From the NCBI GenBank assembly GCA_039812085.1, contig JBDHZU010000098.1, positions 1 to 7,553 on the forward strand: a stretch of DNA of 7,553 nt, given 5' to 3'. Below the pieces are notes generated by a model. It searched no databases. It was not told the DNA's origin and saw only the letters and a list, made by a program, of their open reading frames with translations. Position 1 is the first letter of the stretch. Every line of letters starts with the position of its first letter. Both the position numbers and the translations under genes were made by a program. Below are positions 5,704 to 7,553 of this stretch, in pieces. The DNA is from JBDHZU01 sp039812085 (lineage in GTDB: Bacteria; Actinomycetota; Actinomycetes; S36-B12; UBA10799).

Positions 5704-7454
5704 CAGACCTCCCCTCCTTCGCGGCGGGCGCGGGCGGCAGCCTTCTCTTGCGCCTTGGCATCTTCCAGGGCAACAAGTTCGGCATCGGCTGCGTCGGCGG
5801 CACGATCAGCATCGGTATCACTGACCTCCGTAGGAACCGCAATGCCCAAACGTTCAGGACTCACTCCGGTAAGCGCTCCCCCACGGTTGAACCACTTAGT
5901 GCCCGCCAGGATCGCCACCAATGGACGGGTGAAGAAGAAGGCGACGATGATGTCGATGATCGTGGTAAGTCCCAACACGAATGCGAAGCCTCGGACGTTA
6001 CCCACCGACAGGTAGTAGAGGATGACCGCTGCCAACAGGGAGACGAAGTCCGCCGCCAAGATGGTGCTCTTGGCGCGAGTCCAGCCAACTTCTGCCGCGA
6101 CTCGAAGCGAACGACCATCTCGAACTTCGTCACGGATGCGCTCGAAATAGACCACGAACGAGTCAGCGGTAATACCAATGGCCACGATCGCTCCCGCGAC
6201 ACCAGCCAGGGTCAGGGCAAGTCCGACAGTTCGGCCCAACAAGACGAAGACAACGTAGGTAAACCAGGCCGCCACCACCAGCGACAGCACGGCGACCACA
6301 CCAAGCGCTCGGTAGTACGCCAGCAGGTAAAGCACCACCAGCAACAAACCAAGGCCACCGGCAATCAAGCCCGCCTTCAACTGGTCAGTACCCAACGTCG
6401 GTGACACCGTGGTGATCTCAGCGACGTTCAAGGTGACCGGCAGCGCGCCATACTTCAGCACGTTGGCCAAGGACTTGGCCTGTTCCTGCGTGAACGTTCC
6501 GGTGATCTGGGCATTGCCACCGGTGATGGGTTCAGAGAAGTACGGGGAACTCTGAACCAAGCCATCCAGCACGATCGCGAATTGGTTCTGCGGTGACTGC
6601 TTTTGGTAGATCTTGGTGGAGACCTCAGCGAGCTGGTTCGCGCCGGTCTGGTTGAAGCTCAAAGTGACTTGCCAGCCACCCGCGCCTTGGGTCGGAAGCT
6701 GAGCTTGTGCCTCAGTGATCTCCGTACCCTTGATGAATGCTGGTTCCAGCAAGTACTTCGCTGATCCATCCTGGGAACAAGTCACGATCCACTTAGCCGG
6801 ATCGTCCGGTTGCCCACCACCCTTAGTGGCCTCCGGCTTCGAGCAATCCAATGCCAGATACGCGGCCTGCAGTTTGGCGTCATTCTCCGCAGACTGGATC
6901 GGCGGGACCAACGCTGCAGATGTCGGCGTAGGAGAAGGCGTCGTCGCCGTTCCCACACTCGAACCCTTCTTTGGAGTTGGCGTAGGAGTTGCCTTGGTGC
7001 CGCTATCTGCAGAGGTCGTCGATGGCGTACCCGCATCTTCGGCATACACCGGGCGGAAGTTCAACTGAGCGGTTTGCGAAATCTGATCGCGGATGGACTG
7101 ATCATTACTTCCCGGGACCGACACCACGATGGCTGCGTTGGCACCGCTGCCTTGAATCGTGACTTCGGATTCAGCAACACCTAGACCGTTGACTCGCTGA
7201 CGGATGATCTCCACAGCCTGTTTGAGCTGATCGTCGTTGACGGTTCCCCCATTGACCGCGCTCTTGGGAACCAACGTGACCTGGGTGCCACCCTCGAGAT
7301 CGAGCCCCAGTCGAGGCGTGTGCACCGTACCTGGCCAAAAGGCCCATACCGTCAATCCCGCTAAAACGAGAAACAGCAAAGCAAGCGAGCGCCATGGCCG
7401 AATCTTGGTTGGGGCTGCCACTGAAGTCTCAATCCGTTCGTCAGGCCTGCCCAC
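5703..7454 (-). CDS. secD: Protein translocase subunit SecD
   Basis: A 583-residue membrane protein, partner of SecF in proton-driven late steps of Sec export. TM1 is at about 22-40 and is followed by the signature LGLDLEGGTQVTL (49-61). The large periplasmic P1 region spans about 62-350; it contains the repeated-fold segment VEIIRQRVNGLGVAESEV (81-98) and the conserved LKYGALPV (333-340). An actinobacterial-type Thr/Pro/Ser-rich spacer interrupts P1 at about 141-181 (ATPTPTPKK, TPSPTPTS). C204 and C226 in P1 may pair in the oxidising exterior. TM2-TM6 occupy about 359-380, 382-406, 408-436, 462-482 and 485-513, with GITADSFVVYFERIRDE (427-443) as the conserved TM4 motif. The charged C-terminal tail (540-583) is Ala/Asp/Glu-rich and then Arg-rich. 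The start is GTG at 7454, the first canonical start after the upstream gene's stop; no clear ribosome binding site precedes it. A GTG at codon 12 is an alternative. Confidence 0.97.
   Translation of the reverse strand: MGRPDERIETSVAAPTKIRPWRSLALLFLVLAGLTVWAFWPGTVHTPRLGLDLEGGTQVTLVPKSAVNGGTVNDDQLKQAVEIIRQRVNGLGVAESEVTIQGSGANAAIVVSVPGSNDQSIRDQISQTAQLNFRPVYAEDAGTPSTTSADSGTKATPTPTPKKGSSVGTATTPSPTPTSAALVPPIQSAENDAKLQAAYLALDCSKPEATKGGGQPDDPAKWIVTCSQDGSAKYLLEPAFIKGTEITEAQAQLPTQGAGGWQVTLSFNQTGANQLAEVSTKIYQKQSPQNQFAIVLDGLVQSSPYFSEPITGGNAQITGTFTQEQAKSLANVLKYGALPVTLNVAEITTVSPTLGTDQLKAGLIAGGLGLLLVVLYLLAYYRALGVVAVLSLVVAAWFTYVVFVLLGRTVGLALTLAGVAGAIVAIGITADSFVVYFERIRDEVRDGRSLRVAAEVGWTRAKSTILAADFVSLLAAVILYYLSVGNVRGFAFVLGLTTIIDIIVAFFFTRPLVAILAGTKWFNRGGALTGVSPERLGIAVPTEVSDTDADRAADAADAELVALEDAKAQEKAAARARREGGEV
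5708..5718 (-). promoter_or_regulatory. Strong ribosome binding site of secF inside the end of secD
   Basis: On the minus strand AGGAGGGGAGG lies within the last codons of secD, a few bases before the secF ATG at 5703. It is the best Shine-Dalgarno match in the window. It also encodes the Arg-Glu-Gly-Gly-Glu end of SecD. Confidence 0.8.
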
Positions 7455-7481
7455 GCCAGCAAGGACGCGACAGGCAATGCG

Positions 7482-7553
7482 TTACTGCTGCGGGTTGGCT
7501 AGTTGCTGTTCGATGTCTTCTGCGCGGTTCATGATGACTTGCCGCAACAGCCA
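7482..7553 (-). CDS. yajC: C-terminal end of a gene upstream of secD, probably YajC
   Basis: The last 23 codons and TAA stop of a gene that enters from the right edge. The visible peptide starts WLLRQVIMNRAEDIEQQ and ends ANPQQ. The segment fits the final strand and helix-like tail of actinobacterial YajC proteins. The main argument is position: yajC directly precedes secD in most bacteria, and its product binds SecDF. It is 27 bases from the secD start and on the same strand, so co-transcription is likely. The fragment is too short for a firm identification by sequence alone. Confidence 0.55.
   Translation of the reverse strand, partial: WLLRQVIMNRAEDIEQQLANPQQ

Noticed and set aside
5207..5824. 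205-residue open frame on the plus strand antisense to secF
   Set aside because: Ser/Pro/Thr-rich shadow of the SecF periplasmic domain; no domain seen.
5685..6404. 239-residue open frame on the plus strand antisense to secD
   Set aside because: It is a shadow of the secD coding frame. Its composition is of low-complexity charged type with no motif, and it has no plausible ribosome binding site.
1..7553. CRISPR array, tRNA, insertion sequence, phage or toxin-antitoxin genes
   Set aside because: I saw no direct repeats with regular spacers, no tRNA-like cloverleaf and no transposase or phage motif. The window is almost fully explained by housekeeping genes.

Overview
The window looks like chromosomal core-genome DNA from an actinobacterium (Actinomycetota). 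The evidence is the moderately high GC, the GTG starts, an actinobacterial-type long Rel protein, SecD and SecF as separate genes with actinobacterial extensions, and a DUF349 protein and a metallo-beta-lactamase-fold hydrolase beside rel. I cannot assign a family or genus from the sequence. No mobile element, CRISPR array, tRNA or rRNA is visible, and coding density is very high.

Layout, left to right. (1) Positions 1-395, minus strand: N-terminal part of an MBL-fold hydrolase that runs off the left edge. (2) Positions 396-474: divergent intergenic gap. (3) Positions 475-1731, plus strand: DUF349 coiled-coil protein, the only plus-strand gene. (4) Positions 1728-2180, minus strand: small META/HslJ-type lipoprotein whose stop codon shares a CTAG palindrome with the DUF349 stop. 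(5) Positions 2177-4426, minus strand: bifunctional (p)ppGpp synthetase/hydrolase (Rel), joined to the lipoprotein by a GTGA start/stop overlap. (6) Positions 4427-4527: the longest minus-strand gap, about 100 bases. (7) Positions 4528-5703 and 5703-7454, minus strand: secF and secD, overlapping by one base. (8) Positions 7482-7553, minus strand: the last 23 codons of a gene whose position and sequence fit yajC.

The minus-strand genes yajC(?)-secD-secF-rel-META lipoprotein form a tight, probably co-transcribed block. SecD, SecF and YajC form the accessory complex that uses the proton gradient to help SecYEG export proteins. Rel sets the (p)ppGpp level in starvation. The META lipoprotein is itself a predicted Sec substrate. 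The arrangement resembles the well-known actinobacterial yajC-secD-secF-apt-rel neighbourhood, but apt is absent here and a lipoprotein is translationally coupled to rel.

I did not find convincing evidence for a previously undescribed system. The points most worth a second look are the rel-lipoprotein coupling, the shared convergent stop codons and the missing apt gene.
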